Notes: generated by a model not told the origin, from the letters alone. Shown: positions 1 through 8,557, counted from the first letter of the stretch. The stretch is DNA of 35,088 nucleotides from an uncultured Azonexus sp. (GCA_937983545.1 CALJZP010000216.1:1-35088), one strand, 5' to 3'. Program-made: numbers and translations.

Positions 1-2
1 AC

Positions 3-78
3 GCGGCAGTAGCTCAGTTGGTAGAGCGCAACCTTGCCAAGGTTGAGGTCGAGAGTTCGAGACTCTTCTGCCGCTCCA
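3..78 (+). tRNA. tRNA-Gly (GCC)
   Basis: A complete 76-nt cloverleaf. The acceptor arms GCGGCAG and CTGCCGC pair, the D-loop carries AGCTCAGTTGGTAGAGC, and the anticodon arm CAACC/GGTTG encloses the loop TTGCCAA, giving anticodon GCC for glycine. The T arm contains GTTCGAGAC and the CCA end is encoded. It lies about 70 bases before a leucine tRNA on the same strand, so the two are probably co-transcribed. Confidence 0.97.
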
Positions 79-148
79 AATTCGAAAAGGGAAAGCGCCG
101 GTCGCTTTCCCTTTTTCGTATCGGGGCGCAAAACAAATTGCTGCACCG

Positions 149-234
149 GCCCGGGTGGTGAAATTGGTAGACACAAGAGACTTAAAATCTCTCGGCCTCT
201 GGCTGTACGGGTTCGATTCCCGTCCCGGGCACCA
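149..234 (+). tRNA. tRNA-Leu (TAA)
   Basis: An 86-nt class II tRNA with a long variable arm. The acceptor arms GCCCGGG and CCCGGGC pair, the anticodon stem AGAGA/TCTCT encloses CTTAAAA with anticodon TAA, and the T arm has GGTTCGATTCC. The CCA end is encoded. It reads UUA and UUG leucine codons, which are rare in the GC-rich genes around it. Confidence 0.97.
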
Positions 235-354
235 TCCATCCTGTTTTTTTGCAACAGCGATTTCCCGCAGATCAATCCTCAATGCCGGCTCAGGCAATCA
301 GAGTATCTAGCGGTTTATTTTGATGTTGTTCCCTGGGTACTTGCAGGTACAAAG

Positions 355-813
355 ATGATTATTTACGACCTTAGCTGCGATAACGATCACAAATTCGAAG
401 GTTGGTTTCGTAGCTCAGACGATTTTGAACAGCAGCTTCAAGCACACCAGATCATTTGTCCGCAATGCGATAGCGAAGTAGTCCGTCGCATACCGTCTGC
501 CGTAGCAATTTCATCCAACGCAGGCAATCAGAGGGAAGTCACGGCCAGCCCTGCAAGCACTTCCGCGAGTACTGCTCTCATGCCTGTGGGCACTCAGGCG
601 ATGGCGCTCTATCGTCAATTGGTTGAGGCCATTGTTGCCAACAGCGAAGATGTCGGGCAATCCTTCGCTGAAGAGGCCAGGAAAATTTATTACAACGAAG
701 CCCCGGAAAGACCCATTCGTGGTCAAGCCAGTGCAGACGAATGCGAAGAGCTTAGAAACGAGGGGATACAGATTCTGAACTTGCCGGCAGTCAAGGAAGA
801 GGACCTCAACTGA
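355..813 (+). CDS. DUF1178 family protein
   Basis: A 152-residue protein of the DUF1178 family, small proteobacterial proteins of unknown function. It begins MIIYDLSCDNDHKFEGWF, with Cys8 and a CPQC pair (Cys35, Cys38) that resemble a small zinc ribbon like that of FmdB proteins. The middle is rich in Ser, Thr and Ala and probably flexible; the C-terminal half is acidic and likely helical, with the motif EAPERPIRG. The ATG at 355 was chosen because the family starts here; the open frame runs further upstream but through the two tRNA genes. The ribosome site is weak. Function is not known. Confidence 0.88.
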   Translation: MIIYDLSCDNDHKFEGWFRSSDDFEQQLQAHQIICPQCDSEVVRRIPSAVAISSNAGNQREVTASPASTSASTALMPVGTQAMALYRQLVEAIVANSEDVGQSFAEEARKIYYNEAPERPIRGQASADECEELRNEGIQILNLPAVKEEDLN

Positions 814-1135
814 TGGTTGCGGACATTCATTCCATTCTGGAAGATTAAAAGTCTGATCCGATCAGGTAAGAGCCGCACGTTCTTCACCTTGCCGGAAGTG
901 CTTTCGGTAATCTGCATATCCGCTGATCCTGGGTGGATATTCGTGTTTAGGGCGAATATCGGGTCATCGACGGCAACGAATGGCTGATCCAGCCTGGTCG
1001 CGACAGGGTGCTTCGGGAAAGTCCTGTCGGAACATTCAAGGTTCGGACAAAATAGATAAGCGGCAAGAGCTTCCTTGCGCGGGGCTCAGGCAAGGGAAGA
1101 AGCGGCCCCTGTGTGACCAAGGGCCGGGCAAGAGG
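814..1135. other. Gene-free interval
   Basis: This 322-base stretch between two convergent genes shows no convincing gene. A 34-codon open stretch at 951-1052 on the plus strand has no start codon or ribosome site. A GC-rich imperfect hairpin near 1103-1128 could end the phasin transcript but has no clear U run. I see no repeats or RNA genes. Confidence 0.5.
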
Positions 1136-1684
1136 TCAAGCCGCCTTCTTTCGGGCGGGACTGCTAACTTCGATGGCGCGCGAGGTGGCGCTGGTGGCAG
1201 CCTTGACGCTGGCATCGGCGATGCTGGCAACTTGGCGTGCCGTCTTGTGCGCGTTCTCGAATGCCGAGTTGGCCGCTGAAACAGCGCTCCTCACGACGGC
1301 ATCGGCATGTCCGCTGGACTTTGCGTACCAGTCGAGCGTCGAAGAGATAGCCTTGTGCCATTCGCCATGATTGCTTTCAAGCAGGCTGATGGCCTGTTCC
1401 CGGGATTCGTTCGCGATCTCGTGCAACCCGCGCAGATAGTCGATGCCATTGTCGATATGCTGCTGAACGAGCGCGTGACCCAGTGACACGGTGCCCGGAA
1501 CATCCTTGCTGTCGAGAATATCCTTGCTTTGCTTGAATTGTTGCTCGAGCACGCGACGGCTGCTCGAGAGATGATGCGAGGCTGCTTTTTCGATACTGTC
1601 GAGGGAAATGTAGGCGAAAGCCTGCAGCGTATCGAGAGCGGACTTTTGACCGGAAATGAGGGTGTCGAAGCTCGTATTCGCCAT
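1136..1684 (-). CDS. Phasin family protein
   Basis: A 182-residue phasin, a protein that coats polyhydroxyalkanoate granules and helps set their size and number. The sequence beginning MANTSFDTLISGQKSALDTLQAFAYISLDSIEKAASHHL is typical of the Phasin_2 family: amphipathic helices throughout, no signal peptide, and an Ala/Ser-rich tail ending PARKKAA. The ATG at 1684 is preceded by AGGAG at a normal distance; the longer open frame upstream has no such site. The gene stands alone. Its presence suggests the organism stores PHA, as many Rhodocyclales do. Family assignment is confident; the granule role is inferred from the family. Confidence 0.88.
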   Translation of the reverse strand: MANTSFDTLISGQKSALDTLQAFAYISLDSIEKAASHHLSSSRRVLEQQFKQSKDILDSKDVPGTVSLGHALVQQHIDNGIDYLRGLHEIANESREQAISLLESNHGEWHKAISSTLDWYAKSSGHADAVVRSAVSAANSAFENAHKTARQVASIADASVKAATSATSRAIEVSSPARKKAA

Positions 1685-1722
1685 GATGGATAATCTCCTG
1701 GAAGGTTGAGGATTGACGCCGC

Positions 1723-1756
1723 ATGTTGCACTGCAGCGTACGACCTCATGCTGCAC
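1723..1756. promoter_or_regulatory. Direct repeat upstream of phasin gene
   Basis: ATGTTGCAC at 1723-1731 and ATGCTGCAC at 1748-1756 are near-identical words 25 bases apart, just upstream of the minus-strand phasin gene. PhaR repressors of PHA genes are known to bind TGCA-rich sites, so this could be a PhaR operator. That is inference; no PhaR gene is in the window. Confidence 0.3.
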
Positions 1757-1864
1757 GCCAGGCTTCGTGGATGGGAAACATTTTGTTTTTATATGGGCAG
1801 CAGGCGATGGGTTGGATGCTTATGCACCTTGCCGGCAAACGAAGGGTGCTTGCGCCGCCTTGAA

Positions 1865-1909
1865 GCTTATAAGTCGTGCGGTGTATATCAACATAAGATT
1901 TACGTCGTT
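1865..1909 (+). promoter_or_regulatory. Probable sulfur-regulon site upstream of sbp
   Basis: The interval holds the palindrome CTTATAAG (1866-1873) and CATAAGATTTACGTCGTT (1892-1909). The second is 16/18 identical to a word upstream of the PaaK-like gene (34512-34529, minus strand). A further GCTTATGC lies at 1818-1825. Similar (C/T)ATAAG words precede most sulfur genes in the window. A CysB-like LysR regulator is the obvious candidate binder, but this is inferred from repetition alone. Confidence 0.45.
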
Positions 1910-1969
1910 TTCATGCCGATACCCCTTTCGTAGATTGGCTGTTCCTCAACTCGATAGGATTTCAGCCAA

Positions 1970-2974
1970 ATGCGCTTCAATCATGCCCGCCGTAGTCTGA
2001 TCGCCCTGGCTCTGGGGCTCGCCCTCGGTGGCCAGGCATTCGCCGATGTCAATTTGCTTAACGTGTCCTACGATCCGACGCGTGAGCTTTATCAGGATTT
2101 CAATAGCGCCTTTGCCAAGTATTGGAAGGGCAAGACGGGGGAAACCGTCAACGTCAAGGCATCGCATGGGGGGTCTGGCAAGCAGGCGCGTGCTGTCATT
2201 GATGGCCTCGATGCCGATGTGGTGACCCTGGCGCTTGCATACGACATCGACGAAGTCGCGCAAGCCGGGCTCCTTGCCAAGGATTGGCAGAAGAAGCTGC
2301 CGTTGAACGCATCGCCGTATACCTCAACGATTGTCTTGCTGGTTCGCAAGGGCAATCCCAAAGGTATCAAGGATTGGGGCGATTTGGTCAAACCCGGGGT
2401 AGAGGTGATCACGCCGAATCCGAAAACCTCCGGTGGTGCTCGCTGGAACTATCTGGCAGCCTGGGCTTATGCCAAGCAATTGCCGGGCGGCAGCGATGCC
2501 TCGGCCAAGGAGTTCGTCAAGAAGCTCTATGGCAACGTCAAGGTTCTCGATTCCGGTGCGCGTGGCGCAACCACGACCTTCGTCGAGCGCGGTATTGGTG
2601 ATGTTCTGATTGCGTGGGAGAACGAAGCCTATCTTTCCCAGAAGGAACTGGGGCCGGACAAGTTTGAAATTGTCACTCCGTCGCTGTCGATTCTGGCTGA
2701 GCCTCCGGTGGCCGTTGTCGACAAGGTTGTCGACAAGAAAGGGACACGCAAGGTCGCCACCGAGTATCTGAACTACCTTTACTCGCCGGAAGGACAGGAG
2801 ATCGCCGCCAGGAACTTCTATCGTCCTACCGACAAGAAAGTCGCGGCGAAGTATGCGAAACAATTTGCCAACCTGAAACTGATCACGATCGATAAGGAGT
2901 TTGGCGGTTGGGAGAAGGCGCAGAGAACCCACTTTGCCGATGGCGGTGTCTTCGACCAGATCTATGTGAAGTAA
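1970..2974 (+). CDS. sbp: Sulfate-binding periplasmic protein
   Basis: A 334-residue substrate-binding protein of the sulfate/thiosulfate ABC importer. Residues 1-25 are a Sec signal peptide (positive start, [10 protein letters not shown] core, cleavage after AFA). The mature part starts [20 protein letters not shown], the hallmark of Sbp/CysP, with the ligand-loop signature [26 protein letters not shown] and [17 protein letters not shown]. Length is normal for the family. The start has GATAGG upstream. It faces the permease genes cysT and cysW, but a terminator-like hairpin at 3013-3052 separates them, which would favour more binding protein than permease. A second sbp runs off the end of the window; the two share 51 of 70 aligned C-terminal residues. 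Confidence 0.95.
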   Translation: MRFNHARRSLIALALGLALGGQAFADVNLLNVSYDPTRELYQDFNSAFAKYWKGKTGETVNVKASHGGSGKQARAVIDGLDADVVTLALAYDIDEVAQAGLLAKDWQKKLPLNASPYTSTIVLLVRKGNPKGIKDWGDLVKPGVEVITPNPKTSGGARWNYLAAWAYAKQLPGGSDASAKEFVKKLYGNVKVLDSGARGATTTFVERGIGDVLIAWENEAYLSQKELGPDKFEIVTPSLSILAEPPVAVVDKVVDKKGTRKVATEYLNYLYSPEGQEIAARNFYRPTDKKVAAKYAKQFANLKLITIDKEFGGWEKAQRTHFADGGVFDQIYVK

Positions 2975-3012
2975 TCCGTGTTGTATCAATCGCGGGGGCC
3001 ATGCCCCAGCCG

Positions 3013-3052
3013 TGCCCCGGCAGTGGCGAAGTCGCCCGGTCGGGGCATTTTT
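3013..3052 (+). terminator. Rho-independent terminator after sbp
   Basis: TGCCCCG (3013-3019) pairs with CGGGGCA (3041-3047), enclosing a GC-rich loop that can fold further, and is followed by a run of five T. It sits 39 bases after the sbp stop. It may be partial, because cysT and cysW could be read from sbp or from their own promoter around 3088. Confidence 0.75.
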
Positions 3053-3087
3053 ATGCACTCATCTCGGAGCGGGCATTGCAGCGATAG

Positions 3088-3114
3088 GCATAAGCAAAGA
3101 CAAATAAATTGGTT
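3088..3114 (+). promoter_or_regulatory. Sulfur-regulon site upstream of cysT
   Basis: GCATAAGCAAAGACAAA at 3088-3104 matches 16 of 17 bases of 29913-29929 upstream of metN, and both are followed at the same distance by TT(C/G)GTT. The shared length is more than a -10 box would explain, so a bound regulator is likely. Which protein binds is unknown. Confidence 0.5.
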
Positions 3115-3177
3115 AGGCCCGGAGCTGGCGCTCTCTAAGCTTGCAGCCATCCCATATTTTCTGGAGTTCTTGCTTTC

Positions 3178-3243
3178 ATGCCCTACCAATCCATCGTTTC
3201 ATCGGGATCCGCTACGGTCGCCACTCCGGAGGTTGCGCGATGA
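3178..3243 (+). CDS. Possible 21-residue leader peptide before cysT
   Basis: An ATG at 3178 with GGAG 11 bases upstream opens a 21-codon frame, MPYQSIVSSGSATVATPEVAR, whose TGA overlaps the cysT ATG as ATGA. That arrangement is typical of translational coupling. The peptide has no Cys or Met beyond the start, so it does not look like a classic amino-acid attenuator. It may set how efficiently cysT is translated, or be a chance frame. Confidence 0.4.
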   Translation: MPYQSIVSSGSATVATPEVAR

Positions 3244-4067
3244 GTTCCCGTAACGCTTTGCCCGGCTTCAACCTCTCGCTCGGCTACACGCTGACCTGGT
3301 TGTCGCTGATTGTCCTTATTCCGCTCGCAGCGGTGTTCATCAAGACAGCCGAACTGACGCTGGAGCAATTCTGGGGGGCGGTTTCGTCGCCACGCGTCGT
3401 CGCTTCCTACAAATTGAGTTTTGGGGCCTCGCTGGCCGCTGCGGCCATCAACACGGTATTCGGCATGTTGCTGGCCTGGAGCCTCGTTCGCTACAACTTC
3501 CCGGGCAAGAAAATCGTTGATTCGCTGGTCGACCTGCCGTTCGCGTTGCCCACGGCAGTGGCCGGCATTGCCCTGACCGCGCTGTGGGCCGGCAACGGCT
3601 GGATCGGCAGCATCGTCGAGTCGTTTGGCTTCAAGGTTGCCTTCACACCGGTCGGCGTGCTGCTCGCCCTGGTTTTCATTGGCCTGCCTTTCGTCGTACG
3701 GACCGTGCAGCCGGTGCTGGAAGACCTGGAGTTCGAGATCGAGGAGGCATCGACCAGTCTCGGTGCCAGCCGTTGGCAGACCATTCGCCAGGTCATTTTC
3801 CCGACGCTTTATCCGGCGCTGCTCACCGGTTTTGCGCTGGCCTTCGCGCGGGCAGTCGGCGAGTACGGATCGGTGATCTTCATTGCCGGCAACATGCCGA
3901 TGGTTTCCGAGATCACCCCGCTGATGATCATCACCAAGCTGGAGCAGTATGACTACCGCGGAGCGACGGCCATCGCCACTGTCATGCTGATCCTCTCCTT
4001 CATCCTGCTCATAACCATCAACAGCCTCCAGGCGTGGACGGCGAAACGTACCGGAAAGAAACAGTAA
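3240..4067 (+). CDS. cysT: Sulfate/thiosulfate ABC permease CysT
   Basis: A 275-residue inner-membrane permease (CysT, also called CysU) of the sulfate/thiosulfate importer. It has about six membrane segments, the first at residues 15-35, and the EAA loop EIEEASTSLGASRWQTIRQVIFP, which docks on the ATPase. The segment VDLPFALPTAVAGIALTALW is typical of CysT. The ATG at 3240 follows GGAGG by eight bases. It overlaps cysW by one base (TAATG), so the two permeases should be made together. The ATPase CysA is not encoded in this window. Confidence 0.96.
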   Translation: MSSRNALPGFNLSLGYTLTWLSLIVLIPLAAVFIKTAELTLEQFWGAVSSPRVVASYKLSFGASLAAAAINTVFGMLLAWSLVRYNFPGKKIVDSLVDLPFALPTAVAGIALTALWAGNGWIGSIVESFGFKVAFTPVGVLLALVFIGLPFVVRTVQPVLEDLEFEIEEASTSLGASRWQTIRQVIFPTLYPALLTGFALAFARAVGEYGSVIFIAGNMPMVSEITPLMIITKLEQYDYRGATAIATVMLILSFILLITINSLQAWTAKRTGKKQ

Positions 4068-4960
4068 TGGCTGCCGCAACAACCCTGCACATCGGATCGG
4101 CCCTGGCCGACCGCTACGAGAGCAATCCCGCCACCCGCGAATCGCCGTGGGTGAAATGGACGATCATCGGGATTTCCCTGGCCTTCTTTACCCTGTTCCT
4201 CCTGTTGCCCTTGCTCACTGTCTTCTACGAGGCCTTGCGCAAAGGCTGGGATGTCTACCTGAACGCTCTGGTCGAACCGGATGCGCTGAGCGCCATCAAG
4301 TTGACACTGATTGCCGCCGTCATCGCCGTTCCGCTCAACCTGATTTTTGGAATTGCCGCTGCCTGGGCTATTGCCAAGTTCGAGTTTCCCGGGAAGTCCT
4401 TCCTGATCACGCTGATCGATTTGCCGTTTTCGGTGTCGCCAGTCGTTGCGGGGCTGATCTATGTTCTGGTGTTTGGTCGTAACGGCTGGATCGGTCCCTG
4501 GTTCATCGAGCACGACATGAAGATCGTTTTCGCCGTGCCGGGCATCGTTCTGGCGACCATCTTCGTCACCTTTCCGTTCGTGGCGCGCGAATTGATTCCG
4601 CTGATGGAAGCGCAGGGCCGCGACGAGGAAGAGGCGGCGACGGTCCTTGGCGCATCCGGCTGGCGTACGTTCTGGCATGTCACGCTACCCAACATCAAAT
4701 GGGGCCTGATCTACGGGATCATCCTGTGCAATGCCCGGGCGATGGGTGAGTTCGGCGCGGTGTCGGTTGTGTCCGGCCATATTCGTGGCGAAACGAATAC
4801 GATGCCCCTGCATATCGAGATTGTCTACAGCGAATACAAATTCGCTGCGGCCTTTGCGGTTGCTTCGCTTCTGGCCATCCTCGCGTTGCTCACGCTGGTT
4901 ATCAAGACCTTCGTCGAATGGCGTGCCGCACAGGCTTCGCGGCAAGATGTCGAGTCGTGA
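4067..4960 (+). CDS. cysW: Sulfate/thiosulfate ABC permease CysW
   Basis: A 297-residue inner-membrane permease that pairs with CysT. The cytoplasmic N-terminus (about 35 residues) leads into a first membrane segment, IIGISLAFFTLFLLLPLL. The EAA loop DEEEAATVLGASGWRTFWHVTLP and the segment MGEFGAVSVVSGHIRGETNTMPLHIEIVY are diagnostic of CysW. The start is taken as the ATG at 4067, overlapping the cysT stop and preceded by GGAAAG. In most bacteria cysA follows; here the operon ends in a strong terminator about 150 bases further on, so the ATPase must come from another locus. Confidence 0.96.
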   Translation: MAAATTLHIGSALADRYESNPATRESPWVKWTIIGISLAFFTLFLLLPLLTVFYEALRKGWDVYLNALVEPDALSAIKLTLIAAVIAVPLNLIFGIAAAWAIAKFEFPGKSFLITLIDLPFSVSPVVAGLIYVLVFGRNGWIGPWFIEHDMKIVFAVPGIVLATIFVTFPFVARELIPLMEAQGRDEEEAATVLGASGWRTFWHVTLPNIKWGLIYGIILCNARAMGEFGAVSVVSGHIRGETNTMPLHIEIVYSEYKFAAAFAVASLLAILALLTLVIKTFVEWRAAQASRQDVES

Positions 4961-5111
4961 GTCAAGATGAGAGGCTGGCGTTATAAGCTCAATTTTCCGG
5001 CCTGAATTGCATATAGCGAGAACTTCGTTCGGTCGGCTGCAGTGATCCGGTAAATTTCTTTCTGTGCTCGCTTTGCGGCGGTCACCGTTCTTTGTCTCTC
5101 TCCATTGGTGT

Positions 5112-5143
5112 GCCCGCCATCTTCGGATGGCGGGCTTTTTTTT
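5112..5143 (+). terminator. Rho-independent terminator after cysTW
   Basis: A perfect 10-bp stem GCCCGCCATC/GATGGCGGGC with a TTCG tetraloop, followed by eight T. It is one of the clearest terminators in the window and isolates cysTW from the next operon. Confidence 0.96.
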
Positions 5144-5286
5144 GGTTCGCCCGGGTGGTGGCGTATCGCTGTTGGCCTATTAAATCCCCATTGAAATCAT
5201 TGTGTTGGAAATCAAAGGGTAGATTGTTTTGACGCCGCTCTGTATTTCGTTCCGCTTGGCACGTGTGCTGCAAAACGACTGGCCAG

Positions 5287-5304
5287 AACCTGTCATGACA
5301 GGTT
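5287..5304. promoter_or_regulatory. Perfect palindromic operator, probably for the GntR regulator
   Basis: AACCTGTCATGACAGGTT is an 18-bp perfect inverted repeat 82 bases before the start of the next operon and directly upstream of an AT-rich stretch (5309-5322) that could hold the -10 box. GntR-family operators commonly contain GT-N-AC dyads such as TGTCATGACA. The operon encodes a GntR/HutC regulator at 8558, and a related, imperfect dyad lies just before that gene. Binding is inferred. Confidence 0.6.
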
Positions 5305-5385
5305 GTATCAATATAAAAAAAAGGTCGTTCTGTGTTTCAGGTGCCCTGAATAACCTTGCCTCCATCGTCATTTAACGGAGGCATC

Positions 5386-6798
5386 ATGCGACTCAAGAAA
5401 ACCCTCGCGCTTCTCGCGCTCGTGCTGGGCAGCAATGCGCTGCAGGCGGAAACCATCCGCATCGCCATCGGCACCCAGGACACCACCATCAACTGCGCCA
5501 CGGGTGGCCTGTTGATCCGTGAACTCAAGCTGCTGGAAAAGTACCTGCCGAAGGACGGCAAGTACAAGGACGCCAAGTACGAGATCGTCTGGAAGAACTT
5601 CACCTCCGGTCCGCCGCTGACCAACGAGATGGTCGCCGACAAGCTCGACATCGGGTCGATGGCCGATTTTCCGGGCGCCCTGAATGCGGCAGCCTTCAAG
5701 AAGGCCGGCAAGAAGAGCGTCTTCATCACCGCGCTGTCGGGCAGTCCGCAGGGTAGCGGCAACGGCCTGGTGGTGCCCATTGACTCGCCGGTCACCTCGC
5801 TGGCTGCACTGAAGGGCAAGAGCATTTCGGTGCCTTTCGGTTCCACGGCGCACAGCATGCTGTTGCGTGCCCTGAAGGCGCAGGGGCTCGACCCGGAGAA
5901 GGATGTGAATCTGGTGTCACAGTCGCCTGAAGTCGGCGGTAGCGCCCTGCAGAGCCACAAGATCGACGCACACGCCAACTTCGTGCCCTTTGCCGAACTG
6001 TTCCCGTATCGCGGTTTCGCCCGCAAGATCTACGACGGGGCCCAGGCCAATGCGCCGACCTTCCACGGCACCCTGGTCAACAACGATTACGCCAAGAAGT
6101 ACCCGGAAATCGTCGTTGCCTTCCTGCGCGCCGCCATCGAGGCCGATCGCCTGATCACCGCCGAGCCGGAGAAATACAGCGAGCAGATTGCCAAGACGAC
6201 CGGTATCGAAGCCGAAGTGAATTACCTGTTCCACGGTCCGCTTGGGCTGCAGACACGCGATTTCACCTTCAAGCCGGAATACCGTACGGCGCTGAAGACG
6301 GCCATCGAGACGCTGGCTCTGCTCAAGCGCAACGACGTGCCGCTGACCGCCGATGAACTGATCGACGACAGTTACCTGCGTACGGCCTTCAAGCTGTCCG
6401 GGCTCGATTACGACAAGCAGCTGAAGTCGTATGGTCGTCTGCCGCTGGTCGCCAAGGATGCCCAGAGCGGCGCGGCGATCAAGGATTTCAACCGCGTGAC
6501 CCAGGTGTGGATCGAGGGCGAGCCGAGGGTGCGCAACTACGCTTCGCCGGAGTCGGCACTGTTTGCGGTGCGTGATGCCGAGAAAACCGGCAAGAAGGTT
6601 CGCGTCGTGCTCGTCCATGACCGCCAGACGGGCCTGAAGCTGCTCGCCAACCTGGCATGGTTCGTCCGTAGTCCGAATGGCCAGATCGATGCCTATCTGG
6701 AGCGGGACGTCGCCGACAAGGCAGCCCAGAAGGTCGGTGGCAGCGTGGTGAATTTCGCCTCCACGTTTGCCTCCACGGCGCCCGTCGCCAGCCGCTGA
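5386..6798 (+). CDS. ABC substrate-binding protein, sulfonate/taurine type, with C-terminal extension
   Basis: A 470-residue periplasmic binding protein of the NMT1/TauA/SsuA type that should deliver a small anionic compound to the permease and ATPase encoded next. Residues 1-21 are a Sec signal peptide cut after LQA. The binding domain spans about 22-340 (IRIAIGTQDTTINCATGG, GKSISVPFGSTAHSML). Ordinary members end near residue 330; here 375-460 form an extra module with VVLVHDRQTGLKLLANLAWFV, then DAYLERDVADKAAQKVGGSV, which resembles the NosL fold, though without an obvious copper-binding Cys-Met motif. The ATG at 5386 has GGAGG five bases upstream. The ligand is unknown; the setting suggests an organosulfur compound. 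Confidence 0.85.
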   Translation: MRLKKTLALLALVLGSNALQAETIRIAIGTQDTTINCATGGLLIRELKLLEKYLPKDGKYKDAKYEIVWKNFTSGPPLTNEMVADKLDIGSMADFPGALNAAAFKKAGKKSVFITALSGSPQGSGNGLVVPIDSPVTSLAALKGKSISVPFGSTAHSMLLRALKAQGLDPEKDVNLVSQSPEVGGSALQSHKIDAHANFVPFAELFPYRGFARKIYDGAQANAPTFHGTLVNNDYAKKYPEIVVAFLRAAIEADRLITAEPEKYSEQIAKTTGIEAEVNYLFHGPLGLQTRDFTFKPEYRTALKTAIETLALLKRNDVPLTADELIDDSYLRTAFKLSGLDYDKQLKSYGRLPLVAKDAQSGAAIKDFNRVTQVWIEGEPRVRNYASPESALFAVRDAEKTGKKVRVVLVHDRQTGLKLLANLAWFVRSPNGQIDAYLERDVADKAAQKVGGSVVNFASTFASTAPVASR

Positions 6799-6804
6799 TC
6801 GACG

Positions 6805-7689
6805 ATGAGCGCCGCGCAATTGACCCTCGATCAAGCCCCGCTGGAAGGCGTTGCCGATGTGCCGGTGGGTGACGTGTCATCCGCCGGTAAGCGGCGGACG
6901 CGCTGGCCGCTTGGCCGGATTCTGGTACGCGGCCTGTCACTCATCGCCTTCGTGGCGTTCTGGCAGGTAGCGGCCCAGTACCGGTTGCATCTGGGGATCG
7001 TGACCTTCCAGAACGTGCCGGCCCCGAGCGAAGTGGTTCCCGCGCTGTGGAACCTGCTGCAGTCACCGAAAGTGCTCGATCACGTGCTGAATAGCCTGTA
7101 TCGGGTGTTTGGCGGTTTCCTTGGCGCGACGCTGGCCGGGACCATCCTCGGGCTATGGATTGGCCGTTCGCGCTGGGCGGCCGACCTGTTCCTGCCGCCG
7201 CTGGAGGTGCTGAGGCCGATTCCCGGCGTCGCCTGGATTCCGCTGGCCATCCTGATGTTCCCGTCGTCGGAAATGAGCATGATCTTCATCACCTTCATGG
7301 GGGCCTTGTTCCCGATCCTGCTCAATACCATCCACGGCGTCGGCGGCATCGATCCGCGCCTGGTGTCGACCGCGCGCAGCCTGGGCGCAAGCCGTACCCG
7401 ACTCTATCTCGAGGTGATTCTGCCGGGCGCCTTGCCCAGTCTGGTGACCGGCTTGTCGATCGGCATGGGTACCTCGTGGTTCTGCCTGGTGACGGCCGAA
7501 ATGATCGCCGGCCAGTACGGCATCGGCTACTACACGTGGGAGTCGTACAACCTGCAGCGCTATGCGGACATCGTGGTCGGCATGTTGCTGATCGGCGTCT
7601 TCGGCATGGGCAGCAGCGTGCTGGTGCGCAAGCTGGGCGACCTGCTGACGCCCTGGTATCAACTCAAGGGAGGGCGCGATCATGAGTGA
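6805..7689 (+). CDS. ABC permease, TauC/SsuC type
   Basis: A 294-residue permease of the sulfonate/taurine/nitrate family (BPD_transp_1). An N-terminal tail of about 45 residues precedes the first membrane segment ([14 protein letters not shown]); about six segments follow. The typical signatures [21 protein letters not shown] and the EAA loop [22 protein letters not shown] are present. It starts six bases after the binding-protein gene and its 3' end overlaps the ATPase gene by eight bases, so the three are one translational unit. Confidence 0.92.
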   Translation: MSAAQLTLDQAPLEGVADVPVGDVSSAGKRRTRWPLGRILVRGLSLIAFVAFWQVAAQYRLHLGIVTFQNVPAPSEVVPALWNLLQSPKVLDHVLNSLYRVFGGFLGATLAGTILGLWIGRSRWAADLFLPPLEVLRPIPGVAWIPLAILMFPSSEMSMIFITFMGALFPILLNTIHGVGGIDPRLVSTARSLGASRTRLYLEVILPGALPSLVTGLSIGMGTSWFCLVTAEMIAGQYGIGYYTWESYNLQRYADIVVGMLLIGVFGMGSSVLVRKLGDLLTPWYQLKGGRDHE

Positions 7690-8518
7690 TACGCACACGC
7701 CGAACGGCCACATCGTTGTCCGCGATGCCGTCATCGAACTGGGAGACAAGAAGGATCGTTTCCGGGCGGTCGACCGGATCAGCTTCGACATCAAGGCAGG
7801 GCAGTTCGTCTGTCTGCTCGGGCCTTCGGGGTGCGGCAAGTCGACCTTGCTCGGTGCGCTGGCTGGCCACATCCCGGTGACGGGCGGCTCGCTCAGTCTG
7901 GGCGGCCGGGCCATCGAGGGGCCGTCGTCGGAACGCGGGCTGGTTTTCCAGCAGCACACCTTGTTCCCGTGGAAGCGGGTCATCGACAACGTCGCTTTTG
8001 GGCTGAAGATGAAAGGCGTGGCCAAGGCCGAGCGACAGGCGAGGGCGCTGGAACTGCTGCGCCTGGTCGGCCTCGCCGGCTTCGAGCACAAGTATCCGAT
8101 CCAGCTCTCCGGCGGCATGCAGCAAAGGGTGGAGATCGCCCGCGTGCTGATCAACCAGCCGCAGGTCCTGCTGATGGACGAGCCCTTTGCGGCCCTCGAT
8201 GCGCAGACGCGCTGGGTGATGCAGCGCCTGCTGCTCGACGTATGGGCCAAGATCGGCACCACGGTGGTCTTCGTGACCCACGATATTGATGAGGCGCTGT
8301 TCCTGGCTGATCGCGTGCTGGTCATGTCACAGCGGCCGGGGCGCATTCGCGAGGACATCGCCATTCCAGCGGCCCGTCCGCGTGGCGATGCCTGGGTGAC
8401 TTCCGATGACTTCATCCATCTCAAGCGGCATTGCCTCGAACTGATGCGCGACGAGCATCGGCGCAACTTCGCGGCTTCTCTCGGCAACGCGGGCGATTTC
8501 GCCGGCGCCTTCATCTGA
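7682..8518 (+). CDS. ABC transporter ATPase, TauB/SsuB type
   Basis: A 278-residue ATPase that powers the preceding permease. Walker A is GPSGCGKST (residues 47-55), the Q-loop is [10 protein letters not shown], the signature LSGGMQQR begins at 142, Walker B is VLLMDEPFA (162-170) with ALDAQTR after it, and the switch His is in [16 protein letters not shown]. It is complete and matches nitrate/sulfonate/taurine family ATPases. It overlaps the permease gene by eight bases. Only 39 bases separate it from the regulator gene. Confidence 0.94.
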   Translation: MSDTHTPNGHIVVRDAVIELGDKKDRFRAVDRISFDIKAGQFVCLLGPSGCGKSTLLGALAGHIPVTGGSLSLGGRAIEGPSSERGLVFQQHTLFPWKRVIDNVAFGLKMKGVAKAERQARALELLRLVGLAGFEHKYPIQLSGGMQQRVEIARVLINQPQVLLMDEPFAALDAQTRWVMQRLLLDVWAKIGTTVVFVTHDIDEALFLADRVLVMSQRPGRIREDIAIPAARPRGDAWVTSDDFIHLKRHCLELMRDEHRRNFAASLGNAGDFAGAFI

Positions 8519-8537
8519 GCGAGAGGGCTTTCACTTG

Positions 8538-8555
8538 AACACTTGTCATAACCGG
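8538..8555. promoter_or_regulatory. Imperfect copy of the GntR operator before the regulator gene
   Basis: AACACTTGTCATAACCGG aligns with the palindrome at 5287 over its core (12 of 16 positions). It lies within the 39-base gap before the regulator ATG, where no good ribosome site is visible. It could allow the GntR protein to limit its own synthesis. Inferred from similarity only. Confidence 0.4.
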
Positions 8556-8557
8556 CC

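Noticed and set aside
951-1055. 34-codon open stretch with protein-like composition
   Set aside because: It directly follows a stop codon and has no start codon; too short to call a gene remnant.
980-1279. 99-codon plus-strand frame near the phasin gene
   Set aside because: No ribosome site, low-complexity Gly/Ala/Arg composition, and overlap with the real phasin gene.
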